Below are positions 4,529 through 6,775 of a stretch of DNA of 6,775 nt, piece after piece. Source of the stretch: Betaproteobacteria bacterium (GTDB taxonomy: Bacteria; Pseudomonadota; Gammaproteobacteria; Burkholderiales; Gallionellaceae); the NCBI GenBank assembly GCA_028871775.1, contig JAGWMH010000097.1, positions 1 through 6,775 of the forward strand, given 5' to 3'. The stretch's first letter is position 1. Every line of letters starts with the position of its first letter. The translations under genes and the position numbers were made by a program. The notes under the pieces were generated by a model. That model worked only from the letters and a program-made list of their open reading frames with translations. It was not told the origin of the DNA and did no database searches.

Positions 4529-6775
4529 TCAATCCTGCCTTACGCAGTCCACGTAATACCGCGTCTCACCGTTTTCTTCCCCCACCAGCCCGTGGATGTC
4601 GCTTTCGAAGCCGGGGAACTGCTGGTTGAAATCGCGCGCGAACTTGAGGTAGTCCACGATGGTCTTGTTGAAGCGTTCGCCGGGGATCAGCAGCGGGATG
4701 CCGGGCGGGTAGGGCGTCAGCAGCACGCTGGTGATGCGGCCTTCCAGCTCATCAATCGGCACGCGGTCTATCTCGCCGTGCGCCATCCTGGCGAAGGCGT
4801 CGGACGGCTTCATCGCCGGCTCCATGTTGGACAGGTACATCTCGGTGGTCAGCCGTGCCACATCGTTGGCCTTGTAGATGCCGTGGATCTGCTCGCACAG
4901 GTCGCGCAGGCCGGTCTTCTCGTAGCGCGGATACTTGGCGATGAACTCCGGCAGCACGCGCCATAGCGGCTGGTTCTTGTCGTAGTCGTCCTTGAACTGC
5001 TGCAACTCGGTCACCATGGTGTTCCAGCGGCCCTTGGTGATGCCGATGGTGAACATGATGAAGAACGAATACAGCCCGGTCTTCTCCACCACCACGCCGT
5101 GCTCCGCCAGGTACTTGGTGACGATGGCCGCCGGAATGCCGGAGTCGGCAAAGTCGCCATCCACATCCAGCCCCGGTGTGATGATGGTGGCCTTGATCGG
5201 ATCGAGCATGTTGAAGCCCGGCGCCAGTTTGCCGAAGCCGTGCCAGCGGTCATCCGCTCCCAGCATCCAGTCCTCGCGCGATGACATGCCCTCCTCTGCC
5301 AGGTAGTCCGGCCCCCACACCTTGAACCACCAGTCGGCACCCCATTCTTCGTCCACCTTGCGCATGGCGCGGCGGAAGTCCAGCGCCTCGGCGATGGATT
5401 CTTCCACCAGCGCGGTGCCGCCCGGCGGCTCCATCATCGCGGCCGCCACGTCGCACGAGGCGATGATGGCGTACTGCGGGCTGGTGGAGGTATGCATCAT
5501 ATAGGCTTCATTGAAGCAGTCACGGTCCAGTTTGCGCGTCTGCGGTTCACGCACCAGGATCTGCGAAGCCTGCGACAAACCGGCCAGCAGTTTGTGGGTG
5601 GACTGGGTGGAGAAGATCATCGACTCTTTCGCGCGCGGCCTGTATTTGCCGATGGCGTGCATGTCTTTGTAGAACTCGTGGAAGGCCGCGTGCGGCAGCC
5701 AGGCTTCGTCGAAGTGCAGCGTGTCAATGCGCCCGTCCAGCATCTGCTTCAGTGTTTCCACGTTGTACACCACGCCGTCGTAGGTGCTCTGCGTGATGGT
5801 CAGGATGCGCGGTTTCAACTGCTTGTTCTTGATGAACGGATTGGCGTCGATTTTGCGCTGGATGCTCTCCGGCTGGAATTCCTCCAGCGGAATCGGCCCG
5901 ATGATGCCGTAATGGTTGCGCGTCGGCATCAGGAACACCGGGATTGCGCCGGTCATCATGATGGCGTGCAGGATGGATTTGTGGCAGTTGCGATCCACCA
6001 CCACGATGTCATCCGGCGCGACGGTGGAATGCCATACGATCTTGTTCGAAGTGGAAGTGCCGTTGGTGACAAAAAACAGGTGGTCGCAATTGAAAATGCG
6101 CGCCGCATTGCGCTCGCTGGCCGCCACCGGGCCGGAGTGGTCAAGCAGCTGGCCGAGTTCATCCACCGAATTGCACACATCGGCGCGCAGCATGTTTTCG
6201 CCGAAGAACTGGTGGAACATCCGCCCCACCGGCGATTTCAGGAAAGCCACGCCCCCCGAATGGCCGGGACAGTGCCAGGAGTAGGAACCGTCCTGCGCGT
6301 AATTTACCAGCGCGCGAAAAAACGGCGGAGCAAGCGAATCCAGGTAAGACCTGGCCTCGCGGATGATGTGGCGCGCCACGAATTCCGGCGTGTCTTCGTG
6401 CATGTGGATGAAGCCGTGCAACTCGCGCAGGATGTCGTTCGGGATGTGGCGCGAGGTGCGCGTTTCGCCATAAAGATAGATCGGAATGTCGGCATTCTTG
6501 AAGCGGATTTCCTCCACGAAAGCACGCAGGGTCTTCAGCGCGGTTTCGGTTTCTTCCTTGCTGCCGCCGCCGAATTCCTCATCGTCAATCGACAGCAGGA
6601 AGGCCGAAGCACGGCTCTGTTGCTGGGCGAACGAAGTCAGGTCGCCATAGCTGGTGATGCCCATGACCTCCATGCCTTCTTTTTCAATGGCATCGGCCAA
6701 CGCACGGACGCCCAGTCCGCTGGCATTTTCCGAGCGGAAATCCTCGTCAATGATGATGATGGGAAAGTTAAATTT
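4529..6775 (-). CDS. PLP-dependent Orn/Lys/Arg decarboxylase (fold type I), 5' end at the window edge
   Basis: 748 codons lie in the window, ending at TGA 4531-4529. The first in-window residues are KFNFPIIIIDEDFRSENASG, which is how this family normally begins after Met, so probably only the initiator codon is missing. Residues 1 to about 150 form the receiver-like wing domain. The catalytic domain follows with CPGHSGG (169-175), the phosphate-binding TNGTSTSNK (237-245), NCHKS, the DEAW aspartate (Asp356) that would pair with the PLP ring nitrogen, and the PLP lysine Lys395 in STHKLLAGLSQ (codon 5593-5591). The C-terminal domain includes EKTGLYSFF and the substrate-proximal PYPPGIPLLIPGE. 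The reaction is decarboxylation of a basic amino acid to its amine (agmatine, cadaverine or putrescine), for polyamine supply or acid resistance. Overall pattern favours arginine or lysine, but sequence alone does not fix the substrate, so no gene symbol is given. hslR follows 13 nt downstream. Confidence 0.94.
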   Translation of the reverse strand, partial: KFNFPIIIIDEDFRSENASGLGVRALADAIEKEGMEVMGITSYGDLTSFAQQQSRASAFLLSIDDEEFGGGSKEETETALKTLRAFVEEIRFKNADIPIYLYGETRTSRHIPNDILRELHGFIHMHEDTPEFVARHIIREARSYLDSLAPPFFRALVNYAQDGSYSWHCPGHSGGVAFLKSPVGRMFHQFFGENMLRADVCNSVDELGQLLDHSGPVAASERNAARIFNCDHLFFVTNGTSTSNKIVWHSTVAPDDIVVVDRNCHKSILHAIMMTGAIPVFLMPTRNHYGIIGPIPLEEFQPESIQRKIDANPFIKNKQLKPRILTITQSTYDGVVYNVETLKQMLDGRIDTLHFDEAWLPHAAFHEFYKDMHAIGKYRPRAKESMIFSTQSTHKLLAGLSQASQILVREPQTRKLDRDCFNEAYMMHTSTSPQYAIIASCDVAAAMMEPPGGTALVEESIAEALDFRRAMRKVDEEWGADWWFKVWGPDYLAEEGMSSREDWMLGADDRWHGFGKLAPGFNMLDPIKATIITPGLDVDGDFADSGIPAAIVTKYLAEHGVVVEKTGLYSFFIMFTIGITKGRWNTMVTELQQFKDDYDKNQPLWRVLPEFIAKYPRYEKTGLRDLCEQIHGIYKANDVARLTTEMYLSNMEPAMKPSDAFARMAHGEIDRVPIDELEGRITSVLLTPYPPGIPLLIPGERFNKTIVDYLKFARDFNQQFPGFESDIHGLVGEENGETRYYVDCVRQD

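Noticed and set aside
4481..4966. Plus-strand 161-codon open frame
   Set aside because: It is a shadow of the hslR/decarboxylase coding strand and shows no family signature; the minus-strand proteins there are unambiguous.
6698..6700. TTG as the start of the decarboxylase
   Set aside because: The frame stays open for 25 more codons to the window edge, and those residues (IIIIDEDFRSENASG) are typical conserved N-terminal sequence of the family.

Overview
The window looks like a piece of a betaproteobacterial chromosome. The moderately high GC, the Hsp15 and arginine/lysine-type decarboxylase sequences, and the intergenic palindromes are what I would expect of the Nitrosomonadales/Gallionellaceae and relatives. 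That placement is inference from sequence style, not from a marker gene. Coding density is high, and I see no tRNA, rRNA, CRISPR array, transposase or phage gene.

Layout, left to right. (1) Positions 1-469, minus strand: the N-terminal part of a probable M17 (leucyl aminopeptidase-like) peptidase that runs off the left edge. (2) Positions 470-557: a divergent intergenic region with a perfect 11-bp-stem palindrome and an A/T-rich element that reads as a -10 box on both strands. (3) Positions 558-3795, plus strand: a tight three-gene unit of thyA (thymidylate synthase), an unusual pyruvate kinase-like gene, and folA (dihydrofolate reductase). thyA and the middle gene overlap by 4 nt, and 5 nt separate the middle gene from folA. 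(4) Positions 3796-4098: a 303-nt convergent intergenic region made largely of repeats, including a composite inverted repeat and nested direct repeats. (5) Positions 4099-6775, minus strand: a large PLP-dependent Orn/Lys/Arg decarboxylase, cut by the right edge by probably only its initiator codon, followed after 13 nt by hslR (Hsp15).

How the genes work together: ThyA converts dUMP to dTMP and oxidises methylene-tetrahydrofolate to dihydrofolate, which FolA reduces back, so thyA and folA form a classical metabolic pair. The gene between them is the point of interest. It encodes a 641-residue pyruvate kinase homologue that keeps the catalytic barrel residues but has a long N-terminal helical extension, a B domain about twice the usual size, the Leu/Lys signature of potassium-independent enzymes, and no C-terminal allosteric domain. 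Its tight linkage suggests co-expression with thymidylate/folate metabolism, but its substrate cannot be read from sequence. The leftward pair joins amino-acid decarboxylation (polyamine synthesis or acid resistance) with rescue of stalled 50S subunits, and may simply be a shared transcript.
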